Of a stretch of DNA of 64,000 bases, positions 1 through 8,614 are shown piece after piece. A model generated the notes under the pieces. It made no database searches and was not told the DNA's origin. It saw only the letters and a program-made list of their open reading frames with translations. Source of the DNA: Pararhodobacter zhoushanensis (GTDB taxonomy: Bacteria > Pseudomonadota > Alphaproteobacteria > Rhodobacterales > Rhodobacteraceae); NCBI RefSeq assembly GCF_025949695.1, contig NZ_JAPDFL010000001.1, positions 643,001 through 707,000 of the forward strand. Reading direction: 5' to 3'. Made by a program: the position numbers and the translations under genes. Positions within the stretch are counted from its first letter, which is position 1. The number at the start of each line of letters is the position of its first letter.

Positions 1-593
1 ACCTCGTCGCGATACCGCTCCATCCCGATCAGCGCATAGGCGGCGTAAAGCAGGCCCGTCAGCGCCTCGAACCGGGGCAGGCCGGGGTCTGCGGCTTTCC
101 AGCGCCGGGCCAGAAACGCGGTCTGGCGACCCAGTGCGGCGAAGAACGGCAGGGTTCCATCGGCATCTTGCCCGGCGGTCAGGAAGATGGCGTGATGCAG
201 CCAGCGCAGCACGCGCCGCCCGGTCAGGTCAGGCTGCCAGCCGGGGCCTTTGCCCTTGCCGTATTGCGTGATCCAGTCGCCGATCCAGCCCTGCGCCGCC
301 AGCCGCGCCGGGCGGTCGCCTGCCGCCGCCAGATGATCGAGCCAGCCCATGCCGTGCAGTTCTGCCGCAAACCCGGCCGAGGGCAGCTCGACCGCCCAGG
401 GGGTGTGGGTTTCCAGCATATGCCCGGCCAGCAGGAAATTGCCTTGCGCCAGTTGCCGGCCCTTGGCGAAAAAGCCGACGGTGCGCGGCTCGGGCATCGA
501 GGTGAAGCCCCCCGCCGCCGGAGCCGAGCGGACAGCGCGAGCGGCGAGGCGATTGCCCCACCGGCGTTTGCGTCCTGCCCAGCCTTGCTGCAT
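1..593 (-). CDS. heparinase II/III family protein, N-terminal part (runs off the left edge)
   Basis: The frame is open from an ATG at 593 to the left edge, giving 197 residues. An in-frame TGA lies 9 bases upstream of this ATG, so this is the only ATG start. The visible part carries the aromatic-rich helical sequence typical of the N-terminal domain of alphaproteobacterial heparinase II/III-like proteins, for example LHGMGWLDHLAA near residue 80, then GWIGDWI, TGRRVLRWLHHA and RFEALTGLLYAAYAL. In Rhodobacterales such a gene commonly sits next to rsmB. The catalytic lyase domain is outside the window, so family membership rests on the N-terminus alone. It follows rsmB on the same strand after a gap of 71 bases, probably in one operon. 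Confidence 0.75.
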   Translation of the reverse strand, partial: MQQGWAGRKRRWGNRLAARAVRSAPAAGGFTSMPEPRTVGFFAKGRQLAQGNFLLAGHMLETHTPWAVELPSAGFAAELHGMGWLDHLAAAGDRPARLAAQGWIGDWITQYGKGKGPGWQPDLTGRRVLRWLHHAIFLTAGQDADGTLPFFAALGRQTAFLARRWKAADPGLPRFEALTGLLYAAYALIGMERYRDE

Positions 594-664
594 GCCCGTG
601 CCTCACCCTTGGTATGCCCGGCATAGCGCCCGCCCGGGCTGCTGTCATCCCGTCTGCCGGTTGG

Positions 665-1912
665 TCACACGGGATCGTGGCGAAGAAGTGCCATGTAGAA
701 CCCGTCGATGCCGCCGGATTGATCATCTGGCCCGGTCTTGTCATCGGGGCGCGTGCGCCAGCCGCCTTCAGCCGTGGCGCGGCCTAGCGGCAGCGCCGGG
801 GTGTCGGTGCGCAGGCCGGGATGGCGTGTCAGGGCGGCGGCGATCTGTGCCTCGCCTTCATCGGGCAGCAGCGAGCAGGTGCAATAAACCAGCCGTCCGC
901 CGGGCTTGAGAAAGCCCAGCGCGCGGTCGAGCAGGTCGGCCTGCAGCTTGGTCAACTCCTCGACATCCGCCGGTTTGCGCACAAAGGGCAGATCGGGGTG
1001 GCGGCGGATCGTACCGGTGGCCGAGCACGGCGCATCCAGCAACACGGCATCGACCAGCGCGGGCGGCGTCCAGTGCAGTGCATCGGCGCAGACGATTTCA
1101 GCGCTGAGCCCGGTGCGGGCGAGGTTTTCGCGCAGGCGGGTCAGGCGGGGTTCGGACAGATCCAGAGCGGTGACCTGCGCACCGGCGGCAGCCAGTTGCA
1201 TCGTCTTGCCCCCCGGCGCTGCGCACAGGTCCAGCACGGTTTCGCCCGGCTGCACGGCCAGCAGCGTCGCGGGCAGCGCGGCGGCGGCGTCCTGCACCCA
1301 CCAGTCGCCCGTCGCAAAGCCGGGCAGGGCCGAGACCTGACCACCCAGCGGCAACCGCCACGAGCCGCCGACCGGCTCAGCCCCTTCGGGTGCCGACGCG
1401 CCGGGCTTTACCGTCAGATCCAGCGCTGCGCCGGCCTGATGCGCGGTCTCGATGGCCTGCACGCCCTCTTCGCCGTACACAGCGCGCAAGCGGCGGCGCA
1501 GCCAGCCCGGCAGCTTTTGCTGCGGCAACTCGGCCCAGCCCTCGAACTCGGACGCCCGGCGCAGCACGGCATTCGCCATTCCCGCCGCCGCGCCGAATTC
1601 ACGGCTGGCGCGCAGGGCTTTCACCGTCGCATTGACCACACCATGCGGCGGTGCGCCCAGTTCCAGCATCTCCACCGTGCCGACGCGCAGCGCCGCCATC
1701 ACCTCGGGCTGCGGTTCGCGGCGCAGCCAGGGTTTCAGCACCGTTTCCGTGCGCGCAAAATTGCGCAGCGCGGTCAGGGCCAGCCGCTGCGCGCGCGCGC
1801 GCACGGCGGGTTCGGCCTGCGGCAAGGGGATCTCTGACAGCATCCCCCCTTCAACGACACCGGCCACCAAAAGGGCGGCGAGCTGGCGCGGATCGGCTTG
1901 GGGCTGCGGCAT
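665..1912 (-). CDS. rsmB: 16S rRNA (cytosine(967)-C(5))-methyltransferase RsmB
   Basis: Methylates C967 of 16S rRNA with S-adenosylmethionine. The 415-residue protein has an N-terminal NusB-like RNA-binding domain (about 1-140) and a Rossmann methyltransferase domain. The SAM-binding motif LDLCAAPGG is at 227-235. The two cysteines of RNA m5C methyltransferases are both visible: C296 in DAPCSATGT (product release) and C346 in VYCTCSLLP (covalent catalysis). Length fits the family. It is upstream of the heparinase-family gene on the same strand. Confidence 0.95.
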   Translation of the reverse strand: MPQPQADPRQLAALLVAGVVEGGMLSEIPLPQAEPAVRARAQRLALTALRNFARTETVLKPWLRREPQPEVMAALRVGTVEMLELGAPPHGVVNATVKALRASREFGAAAGMANAVLRRASEFEGWAELPQQKLPGWLRRRLRAVYGEEGVQAIETAHQAGAALDLTVKPGASAPEGAEPVGGSWRLPLGGQVSALPGFATGDWWVQDAAAALPATLLAVQPGETVLDLCAAPGGKTMQLAAAGAQVTALDLSEPRLTRLRENLARTGLSAEIVCADALHWTPPALVDAVLLDAPCSATGTIRRHPDLPFVRKPADVEELTKLQADLLDRALGFLKPGGRLVYCTCSLLPDEGEAQIAAALTRHPGLRTDTPALPLGRATAEGGWRTRPDDKTGPDDQSGGIDGFYMALLRHDPV

Positions 1913-1988
1913 CGGGTCCTCGCACTTGTCGGTCTGGGGTCAGGGGGCTAAGTTGGCCTTATCCCTTTGCCCGCCGCAAGGAAAGCAC

Positions 1989-2162
1989 ATGACCGACGAC
2001 AGCCTGCCCCCCGCCGCCAAACGCGCGCTTGCCGAAGCCGAAGAGCGCCGCCGCAAGGCCGACGCGGAAGCGCCGCTGCCCACAGAGCTGGGCGGCCGCA
2101 ACGGGCCCGAGCCGGTGCGCTATGGGGATTGGGAGAAAAAGGGCATCGCCGTCGATTTCTGA
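1989..2162 (+). CDS. DUF1674 / succinate dehydrogenase assembly factor 4-like protein
   Basis: A 57-residue protein that starts at the ATG at 1989. It is charged and Ala/Glu-rich at the N-terminus and ends with the conserved DUF1674 (SdhAF4) signature GPEPVRYGDWEKKG...DF. In mitochondria the family helps mature the flavinated succinate dehydrogenase subunit; in bacteria the role is inferred from that homology. It is transcribed divergently from rsmB, with a 76-base gap. A longer in-frame reading from 1452 is antisense to rsmB and should be ignored. Confidence 0.85.
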   Translation: MTDDSLPPAAKRALAEAEERRRKADAEAPLPTELGGRNGPEPVRYGDWEKKGIAVDF

Positions 2163-2184
2163 AGCGGTTGATTGCTGAGCGCTC

Positions 2185-2529
2185 TCAGCGCAGCCGGAAA
2201 TCCGCGTAAATCCCCGCGCCGCGCTCGGTGATGAAGCGCATCTCGTCGCCCTCGCGCAGCACAGCCTGACAATCGGAGCCCAGATCCCGTTCGCCCCAAT
2301 AGAGCGAGCGGCAGAAATACCCATCCTGCCAGCGCCATTCGCCCGTCACCGGCGAGCCAAGCCCGCGCCCGGTGATCTGCCCGTCAGGCCGCACTTCCAG
2401 CCGGATCCCCAGCCGCGTCAGTTCCTGACCGACAACAAGGCGGCGAAACTCTGCTGCGTCGACAACAGGTTCGAATGCCCAGACCTGAGCCGGGAGGAGG
2501 AGGGCAACAAGGGCGAGCATCCGAACCAT
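2185..2529 (-). CDS. small exported protein of unknown function
   Basis: 114 residues with a clear signal peptide (MVRMLALVALLLPAQVWA, cleavage near residue 18). The mature part has a beta-rich look, with LTRLGIRLEVRPDGQITGR, a WRWQDGYFCRSLYWG stretch and a second Cys (DLGSDC) that may form a disulfide in the periplasm. Homologues in Rhodobacterales have sometimes been labelled dihydrodipicolinate reductase, but nothing of DapB (Rossmann motif, EAHHRHK) is present here, and the real dapB lies at 5293-6102. No function can be assigned. Confidence 0.7.
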   Translation of the reverse strand: MVRMLALVALLLPAQVWAFEPVVDAAEFRRLVVGQELTRLGIRLEVRPDGQITGRGLGSPVTGEWRWQDGYFCRSLYWGERDLGSDCQAVLREGDEMRFITERGAGIYADFRLR

Positions 2530-2585
2530 GAGACGCTAACGACGCGGTGGCAAAAAAGTTTCACCGCCGCGTGAACTTTTGGTCC

Positions 2586-4022
2586 TTACGTCCCGCAATA
2601 CGTGACGTATTCGCCCGCGTCGGCAGGGGCGGGAGTTTCCAGATCCTCATACCCCGGCTTTGCGGTGAACGGATCAGCGAAGACCGTCAACAAACGCTGC
2701 ATCGGCCCCAGATCGCCCGCATTCGCGGCGGCCAGCGCCTCTTCCACGCGATGATTTCGCGGGATGTAGAGCGGGTTGACCGCGTCCATTTCCTCTGCCG
2801 TCGCCGTCCGCTTGACGGCCCAGTCCTGCAGCCACGCATCCAGACGCGGGTCCGGGCCGATCAGTGCCCTGAGCGGTTCCTCATCGCCGCGCACCAGATC
2901 GGCCAAGGCGCGGAACGCCCCGGTGAAATCCGCGCCCTGCGCCGTCAGCATATCCAGAAACCCGTCGATCAGCGCATCGTCCGCCTCAGCCACGCCCAGC
3001 TTGGCGGCAAAGCGCTTGCGCCGCTCAACGGCAAAGCGCCCCTCGGCGGCCTCGATGATCGGCTGAACCAAGGGCAGCGCGTCTTCCGGGTTCTCGGCGA
3101 TCAGCGGTAACAGCGATTCGGCCAGCCGCGCAAGGTTCCACCGCGCCAGCGCGGGCTGGTTGGCATAGGCGTAGCGGCCCTGATGGTCGATCGAGGAAAA
3201 CACCGCCGCCGGATCATAGGCGTCGATAAAGGCACAGGGGCCATAGTCGATCGTCTCGCCCGAGATCGTCATGTTGTCGGTGTTCATCACCCCATGCACA
3301 AAGCCCACCGCCAGCCATTGCGCCACCAGCGCCATCTGCCGGTCGATGACCCGCTGCAGAAAGGCGATGTAGCGGTCAGGCTGGTCGATCAGATCGGGAT
3401 CATGGCGGCGGATCGCGTAATCGGCCAGACGGCGCAGGCGGGCAATCTCTTGCCGCGCATAGAAAAACTGGAACGTACCAACGCGCAAATGGCTGGAGGC
3501 CACCCGCGCCAGCACCGCGCCTTTTTCCGGGCCTTCGCGCCAGACAGTCTCACCCGTCGCCACCGCGCTGAGCGCGCGCGTGGTCGGAATGCCCAGCCCG
3601 TGCATTGCCTCGCCGATCAGCACCTCGCGCAGCACCGGCCCCAACACCGCCTTGCCATCGCCGCCACGCGAAAACGGCGTGCGACCGCTGCCCTTGAGGT
3701 GAATGTCGCGCCGCGCGCCGTCTTGGTCGATCACTTCACCGACCAGCATCGCCCGCCCGTCGCCCAGCTGCGCGCTGAACCCGCCGAACTGATGCCCGGC
3801 ATAGGCCATCGCCAGCGGCGAGGCCCCCTCGGGCATCGCGCCGCCGGTCAGCATCGCCAGCCCCTCGGGACTGCGCAGCGCCTCTGGGTCCAGCCCCAGC
3901 GCCTGCGCCACGGGCTCGTTCAGCCACAACAGCGACGGCTCGGGCGCCTTTGCGCCGGCGAAGGGAAGATACATCCCGTCCAGATCACGGGCGTAGGTGT
4001 TATCGAATTGAATGGTCAGCAT
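2586..4022 (-). CDS. selO: protein adenylyltransferase SelO (YdiU/UPF0061 family)
   Basis: A pseudokinase-fold enzyme that transfers AMP from ATP to Ser/Thr/Tyr of target proteins; the family is linked to redox homeostasis. The call starts at MLTIQFDN (4022), which matches the family N-terminus; an upstream in-frame ATG at 4055 would add 11 unrelated residues. The 478-residue length is normal. Visible motifs include GDGRAMLVGE, the nucleotide loop LKGSGRTPFSRGGDGKA, VLREVLIGEAMHGLGIPTTRAL, and the metal-binding NTDNMTISGETIDYGPCAF. It lacks the C-terminal selenocysteine/cysteine redox motif found in eukaryotic SelO. Confidence 0.93.
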   Translation of the reverse strand: MLTIQFDNTYARDLDGMYLPFAGAKAPEPSLLWLNEPVAQALGLDPEALRSPEGLAMLTGGAMPEGASPLAMAYAGHQFGGFSAQLGDGRAMLVGEVIDQDGARRDIHLKGSGRTPFSRGGDGKAVLGPVLREVLIGEAMHGLGIPTTRALSAVATGETVWREGPEKGAVLARVASSHLRVGTFQFFYARQEIARLRRLADYAIRRHDPDLIDQPDRYIAFLQRVIDRQMALVAQWLAVGFVHGVMNTDNMTISGETIDYGPCAFIDAYDPAAVFSSIDHQGRYAYANQPALARWNLARLAESLLPLIAENPEDALPLVQPIIEAAEGRFAVERRKRFAAKLGVAEADDALIDGFLDMLTAQGADFTGAFRALADLVRGDEEPLRALIGPDPRLDAWLQDWAVKRTATAEEMDAVNPLYIPRNHRVEEALAAANAGDLGPMQRLLTVFADPFTAKPGYEDLETPAPADAGEYVTYCGT

Positions 4023-4061
4023 GTGGCACCTCTTCCCCTTGAGATAGGGGCGCACCCCGCC

Positions 4062-4796
4062 TCAGTCCATGGGGGCGACAAGACCTACGACCGGCCCCAT
4101 CGACATTCCCCAGTCCGAGCGGCCCAGTTCCGGCGCATACAGCCGCGATACACTGCCATCCAGATACAGCGCCCAGTTCACCCCCAGCGCGTCACGGAAG
4201 AACCGCGCGAACTGGTGAAAACTGATCGGCTGATCCGAGATCGCGAAAAACGCCGTCCGCCCGTCATCGCTGACCCCGACGCCATTGCGCAGATGCAGCG
4301 AGTCCGAGTCCGGCAGGAACCTTGGGTGCAGGTCCCCGTCGATCACCATCATCGGGCCGGATTGCGTGGCAAAGCGGCAATCGGGCGGCGCGTCAGCATA
4401 GGCGCGGCTCTCGAGAACGGAAAAGCGGTCCTCACCGATGCAGAACACGCCGTTGGGCAACATGCCGAAATTACCCGGCCCTTCGCGCGTGACGATGCGC
4501 GCCTGCTGCTGGTGATCCTCGACATACAGGCCCACGGGTGCGCGGTCGGCATGGAACATGCCCGCGTTCATCGCAAAGACCAGCGCCTTGCCCTCGGCCT
4601 GCAAGGCCGCCTCGATCCGCCCGAACGAGCCATAGATCTGCCCCTCCTCATCCGTCAGGAACAGGCGCAGGTCCTGGCCGGCGGTGACGGTGCAGGTGGT
4701 GATCGGGATCGTCTCGAAACTCACATCGCGACAAGTCGCCTGTGCCGGGGCCGCAGCAAGGCCCAAAAGCAGGGCCGCAAGCGCGCTACGCGTCAT
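4062..4796 (-). CDS. exported phosphodiester glycosidase (NAGPA-domain) family protein
   Basis: 244 residues. A signal peptide ([20 protein letters not shown]) supports the ATG at 4796 over an upstream in-frame ATG at 4883. The mature protein has the hallmarks of the NAGPA/phosphodiester alpha-N-acetylglucosaminidase family: FAMNAGMFH around 100, PNGVFCIG, ATQSGPMMVIDG and RNGVGVSDDGRTAFFAIS. The substrate in this bacterium is unknown and the protein is presumably periplasmic. Its start overlaps the end of rbfA by 11 bases, so the two are translationally coupled in one transcript. Confidence 0.85.
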   Translation of the reverse strand: MTRSALAALLLGLAAAPAQATCRDVSFETIPITTCTVTAGQDLRLFLTDEEGQIYGSFGRIEAALQAEGKALVFAMNAGMFHADRAPVGLYVEDHQQQARIVTREGPGNFGMLPNGVFCIGEDRFSVLESRAYADAPPDCRFATQSGPMMVIDGDLHPRFLPDSDSLHLRNGVGVSDDGRTAFFAISDQPISFHQFARFFRDALGVNWALYLDGSVSRLYAPELGRSDWGMSMGPVVGLVAPMD

Positions 4797-5202
4797 CGTC
4801 CTCGTCCGGCGCGGCCACATCGGCCTTGACGCGCGGGTCGTCGAACAGACGCCGCGCCTCTTCCAGCCGGTCAAAGGTGCCATCCAGATCGAACTTCAGT
4901 TCGGGCGCATGTTTCAACGCCATCTCGCGCGCTACCAGATGCCGCAGCTCGGCCTTGTGGCGCTTGAGCCCGGCGAGAACCTCTTCGGCCCCCTCACCGC
5001 CCAAGGGCATGACATAGACCATGGCATGACGCAGATCGGTGGTGATGGTCACCTCGGTCACGGTGATCGACACACGCGACAGCTCGGGATCGTGCAGCTC
5101 GCCGCGCGCGAAAACTTCGGCCAGCCGATGCCGGATCACCTCGGCAACCCTGAGTTGCCGTTGCGAGGGGCCTGAGCCCTGAGAGAAACGTTTTGCGCAC
5201 AT
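4786..5202 (-). CDS. rbfA: 30S ribosome-binding factor RbfA
   Basis: Late 30S maturation factor. The 138-residue protein has a KH-like fold with the family pattern [19 protein letters not shown] at 13-31 and a following [14 protein letters not shown] segment, then the helix-rich [14 protein letters not shown]. The C-terminus is acidic (PDEDDDA). It does not sit with nusA-infB, which are at 48.5-54 kb; in this window it is coupled to the exported glycosidase-like gene and diverges from dapB. Confidence 0.95.
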   Translation of the reverse strand: MCAKRFSQGSGPSQRQLRVAEVIRHRLAEVFARGELHDPELSRVSITVTEVTITTDLRHAMVYVMPLGGEGAEEVLAGLKRHKAELRHLVAREMALKHAPELKFDLDGTFDRLEEARRLFDDPRVKADVAAPDEDDDA

Positions 5203-5292
5203 GCTTCTCCTCTAGGCCATTCTCCGGCGCGCGAAAAGCGGTTTTCCAACCTTGTGACGCAGGATAAGCAGGGCCCAACACAGGAGACCCCC

Positions 5293-6102
5293 ATGAGCAA
5301 CAAACCCGGAATCGTGGTAAACGGCGTGTCAGGCCGGATGGGCCGCATGCTGGTGCAGGTGATCAACGCCTCCGACAAGGCCCGTCTGGCGGGCGCTCTG
5401 GAGCGTCCCGGCCACCCGTGGATCGGCAAGGATCTGGGACTGATGCTGGGCGGTGCGGCCAATGGCATAACAGTGTCCGACGATCCCGCCGCCACGCTCA
5501 GCGATGCGCAGGCCGTCGCCGATTTCACCGCCCCCGCCGCCACCGTCGCGCTGGCCCCCGTCGCCATGGCGGCCGGTTGCGCCCATATCGTCGGCACCAC
5601 CGGCATGACCGCCGCCGACATCGCAGCCCTTGGTGAAGCGGCGCAAAACGGCGTGATCGTGCGCGCGGGCAACATGAGTCTCGGCGTCAACCTGCTCGTC
5701 GCCCTGACCCGCAAGGTGGCCGAGGCGCTCGATGCCGACTACGACATCGAGGTGATCGAAGCCCACCACCGCCACAAGGTCGACGCCCCCTCGGGCACTG
5801 CCCTGATGCTGGGTCAGGCCGCCGCCGACGGCCGTGGCGTTGCGCTCAGCGATGCCGCCGTGCGCGGTCGCGACGGCATCACCGGCCCGCGCGAGCCGGG
5901 CAGCATCGGCTTCACCGCGATCCGCGGCGGTGACATCATCGGTGAGCATGACGTGATGTTCGCCACCGACGGCGAACGCATCACCCTGCGCCATGTCGCG
6001 TCTGACCGCTCGGTCTTTGCCCGCGGCGCGCTGAAAGCGGCGCTCTGGGCGCAGGGCCGACCGAACGGCGAATACGACATGGCCGCCGTCCTCGGCCTGT
6101 AA
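5293..6102 (+). CDS. dapB: 4-hydroxy-tetrahydrodipicolinate reductase DapB
   Basis: NAD(P)H-dependent reductase of the diaminopimelate/lysine pathway. 269 residues, start at ATG 5293 with AGGAGA at 5282-5287 as ribosome binding site; an in-frame ATG at 5254 has no such site. The dinucleotide-binding loop GVSGRMGR is at 11-18. The catalytic signature [15 protein letters not shown] spans 156-170 with H158 and K162 in the positions of the E. coli general acid residues. GTTGM at 101-105 is also conserved. Confidence 0.97.
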   Translation: MSNKPGIVVNGVSGRMGRMLVQVINASDKARLAGALERPGHPWIGKDLGLMLGGAANGITVSDDPAATLSDAQAVADFTAPAATVALAPVAMAAGCAHIVGTTGMTAADIAALGEAAQNGVIVRAGNMSLGVNLLVALTRKVAEALDADYDIEVIEAHHRHKVDAPSGTALMLGQAAADGRGVALSDAAVRGRDGITGPREPGSIGFTAIRGGDIIGEHDVMFATDGERITLRHVASDRSVFARGALKAALWAQGRPNGEYDMAAVLGL

Positions 6103-6108
6103 GGGCCC

Positions 6109-6178
6109 ATTTTCTGTCTGAAAATATCCTCAGGGGGGTGAATTCGCTGAAAGCGAAGAGGGGGCCCGAGGGCCCCCT
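6109..6178 (-). repeat. bi-hairpin intergenic element, copy a (single, minus orientation)
   Basis: Read on the minus strand: G-rich hairpin GGGGGCCC-tc-GGGCCCCC, then CTC, a second hairpin TTCGCT-ttc-AGCGAA, then ATTCACCCCCC, GAGGATATTT, and an AGACAGAAAAT end. It lies in the convergent gap between dapB and the HIT gene. The same layout recurs at about 26.5, 35.5, 40.1, 45.5 and 60.8 kb. Confidence 0.8.
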
Positions 6179-6242
6179 TACCCCGCGCGCAGCGCTCATA
6201 GACCTGCGGCGTCAGCCGCTCCGCCGGATCACTTGGGCCGCA

Positions 6243-6626
6243 TTACTTGGGCTGTTCGACCATCCGGCCCAGCCAGCGCCCGGCCAGAATATGCACATGC
6301 AGATGCGGCACTTCCTGCACGCCGTTCTCGCCGGCGTTGGACAGCAGACGATACCCGTCGCCGCCCTCGCCCGGCTGCACGCCCAGCTCTTTGCACACCG
6401 CGCCGATCGCGGCGACATAATCCGCGCGTTCAGCGACCGAGGCGTCCTGTGCGAAGTGGTCAAACGTCACATACGGCCCCTTGGGGATCACCAGCACATG
6501 GTCCGGCGCTTGCGGGCGGATGTCGTGGAAGGCCAGCGAATGCTCGGTTTCCAACAGTTTCTTGCAAGGAATCTCGCCGCGCAGGATCTTGGCGAAGATG
6601 TTCTGGTCGTCATAGCTATAGGCCAA
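6243..6626 (-). CDS. HIT (histidine triad) family nucleotide hydrolase
   Basis: 127 residues counted from a TTG start at 6626, chosen because GGAGAG lies 7 bases upstream and because MAYSYDDQNIF is the usual N-terminus of this family. The next in-frame ATG upstream (6716) would add a run of low-quality sequence. The N-terminal IFAKILRGEIP and the active-site triad PHLHVHIL (H108, H110, H112) identify an HIT/Hint-type nucleoside phosphoramidase-like hydrolase. It lies 16 bases downstream of the exported-protein gene, in the same operon as the aldehyde dehydrogenase. Confidence 0.9.
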   Translation of the reverse strand: MAYSYDDQNIFAKILRGEIPCKKLLETEHSLAFHDIRPQAPDHVLVIPKGPYVTFDHFAQDASVAERADYVAAIGAVCKELGVQPGEGGDGYRLLSNAGENGVQEVPHLHVHILAGRWLGRMVEQPK

Positions 6627-6642
6627 TTTGGCTCTCCGGCGC

Positions 6643-7077
6643 TTACTTGTTGTCGCAGATTTCGGGCAGAACGGGCCCCCAGACCGGGCAGAAGTCCTGC
6701 GTGGCGTACCACACATCCGTGGCGCCGATGGCGCTGTGAACCGGCACCCACGCGTGAACTGACCGTTGAAGCAAGGCTTGCATCGTCGTGTTGTCCATCA
6801 TCGGATCGATTTCGCCCCGCCGGTAAGCCGGCGTGTCCTCGAGCTTGATCGCAGCACCGCCCGGGCGCTGTGCAGTGCCCGAGGCGAAGGCGACGTCGCC
6901 CTCGACCCGCAGGTCCGAGACGACGAAGTCGACCGGGACACCCAGCGACCACTCGGCGCTGGATCGCAGGGCGTCCATCAGGTCGGCGCGCAGCGGGGTG
7001 CCGCGCGCCGGTTCTTCCCACGCCTGCGCAGCACCCGGCAGAGCCAGAGCAACGATCAGCGCGAGCGTTTTACGCAT
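6643..7077 (-). CDS. exported protein of unknown function
   Basis: 144 residues with a signal peptide (MRKTLALIVALALPGAAQA). The mature protein has a regular alpha/beta composition with DLRVEGDVAFASG and, near the C-terminus, two cysteines (QDFCPVWGPVLPEICDN) that could form a periplasmic disulfide. I do not recognise the family. The start codon overlaps the aldehyde dehydrogenase stop (ATGCGTAA, 8 bases), so it is translated with that enzyme. Confidence 0.75.
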   Translation of the reverse strand: MRKTLALIVALALPGAAQAWEEPARGTPLRADLMDALRSSAEWSLGVPVDFVVSDLRVEGDVAFASGTAQRPGGAAIKLEDTPAYRRGEIDPMMDNTTMQALLQRSVHAWVPVHSAIGATDVWYATQDFCPVWGPVLPEICDNK

Positions 7078-8515
7078 CTTCGCTCGACCAGCCCGAGACG
7101 GCTTTTACCTCAAGGAAATCTTCGATCCCCCAGACACCGCCTTCGCGCCCGCGACCCGAAGCTTTCATGCCGCCAAAGGGCGAACCCCGGCCGCGCGATT
7201 TGCCGTTCATCTCGACCATGCCCGAGCGCAGGCGGCGGGCCAGACGGTTGCGCTTGGCGCCGTCTTCGGACTGCACATAGTTGGTCAATCCGTAGACCGT
7301 GTCATTGGCGATGCGCAGCGCGTCGGCTTCATCCTCGAACGGGATGATCGACAGCACCGGGCCAAAGATTTCCTCGCGCGCGATGGTCATGTCGTTGTTC
7401 ACATCGGCAAACACCGTCGGGCGCACAAAGTAGCCGCGGTTCAGACCGTCCGGGCGGCCAAGGCCCCCGGCAACCAGACGCGCACCCTCGTCGATGCCCT
7501 TCTGGATCAGGCCCTGGATCTTGTCGAACTGCGCTTCGCTGACCACCGGCCCGATATGGTTGCCGCTGTCATGCGCCGTGGCGACCTTGGTTTTCTCGGC
7601 GGTGGCGGCGGCGATCTCGACGGCCTTGTCATAGATCGAGCGTTCCACCAGCATCCGCGTCGGCGCGTTGCACGATTGGCCGGTGTTGTTGAAGCATTGC
7701 CGGGCGCCGCGCAGCACGGCTTTCTCGTCGGCGTCGGCGAAGATGATGTTCGCGCCCTTGCCGCCCAGTTCCAGATGGATGTGTTTCAGCGTCTCGGCGG
7801 CGTTCTTGGAAATGGCGATGCCCGCGCGGGTGGAACCGGTGAAGCTGACCATGTCCACATCAACGTGGCCCGACAGCTGCGTGCCGACGCCCGGGCCGTC
7901 ACCGTTCACAAGGTTGAACACGCCCGCAGGCACGCCCGCCTCGTCAAGGATTTCCGCGAACAGCATCGACGACAGCGGCGCGATTTCCGAGGGTTTCAGC
8001 ACCATCGTGCAACCCGCCAGCAGCGCCGGGATGACCTTGAGCGTGACCTGATTCATCGGCCAGTTCCACGGCGTGATCAGCGCGCAGACGCCGACCGCTT
8101 CTTTGATGATGCGGTCTTCGGTGGCTTTTTCGCTCAGCGGCGTCTCGAACTCGATCTGATCAAAAGCGCGGATGAAGTTCTCGATATGCCAGGTGCCCGA
8201 GCCGGACTGGCTGGTCTTGGCCATGTCGATCGGCGCGCCCATCTCAAGGCTGATCGCTTCGCCCATCTCGTCGTTGCGGCGCTTGTAGACGTCAAGGATC
8301 CGCTTCACCAGCTCCAGACGTTCGGCCGGCGGGGTCTCCATGAATGCCGGCAGCGCGGCGCGCGCGGCGGCGACGGCGGCGTTGGTGTCGGCTTCCCCGC
8401 CCAGCGAGATGACCGCGCAGGCCTCTTCGGTCGAGGGGTCGATCACCTCGATGTCACGCCCGGCAATTGGCGCAACCCAGGCGCCATTGATATAGAAATT
8501 GCGCTTGTCCAGCAT
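7070..8515 (-). CDS. aldehyde dehydrogenase family protein (NAD(P)+)
   Basis: 481 residues from ATG 8515, with GGAGG 6 bases upstream. All catalytic elements are present: N151 in ITPWNWPMN, K174 in LKPSE, the cofactor loop FTGSTRAG at 225-232, the general base E249 in LELGGKG, and the nucleophile C282 in NTGQSCNAPTR. The substrate is not evident from the sequence. It heads an operon with the exported protein and the HIT hydrolase. Confidence 0.93.
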   Translation of the reverse strand: MLDKRNFYINGAWVAPIAGRDIEVIDPSTEEACAVISLGGEADTNAAVAAARAALPAFMETPPAERLELVKRILDVYKRRNDEMGEAISLEMGAPIDMAKTSQSGSGTWHIENFIRAFDQIEFETPLSEKATEDRIIKEAVGVCALITPWNWPMNQVTLKVIPALLAGCTMVLKPSEIAPLSSMLFAEILDEAGVPAGVFNLVNGDGPGVGTQLSGHVDVDMVSFTGSTRAGIAISKNAAETLKHIHLELGGKGANIIFADADEKAVLRGARQCFNNTGQSCNAPTRMLVERSIYDKAVEIAAATAEKTKVATAHDSGNHIGPVVSEAQFDKIQGLIQKGIDEGARLVAGGLGRPDGLNRGYFVRPTVFADVNNDMTIAREEIFGPVLSIIPFEDEADALRIANDTVYGLTNYVQSEDGAKRNRLARRLRSGMVEMNGKSRGRGSPFGGMKASGRGREGGVWGIEDFLEVKAVSGWSSEDA

Positions 8516-8614
8516 TGTGGCCTCCAAACCTAGCACCCCTGCGGGGAGTTTCCGCGGCAGACTGTCACTCTGCCAACTTGAGGGCAAGGGGGACGACAGC
8601 ACGTCCCGGCTGGG

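Noticed and set aside
2185..2529. Annotation as dihydrodipicolinate reductase, as used for some relatives
   Set aside because: No nucleotide-binding or catalytic motif; an exported 114-residue protein cannot be DapB, and the true dapB is at 5293-6102.
3183..4829. 548-codon plus-strand open frame
   Set aside because: Antisense to selO and the exported glycosidase-like gene, with shadow composition rich in Arg, His and Gln.
6833..8533. 566-codon plus-strand open frame
   Set aside because: Antisense to the aldehyde dehydrogenase, whose catalytic residues and ribosome binding site are intact.
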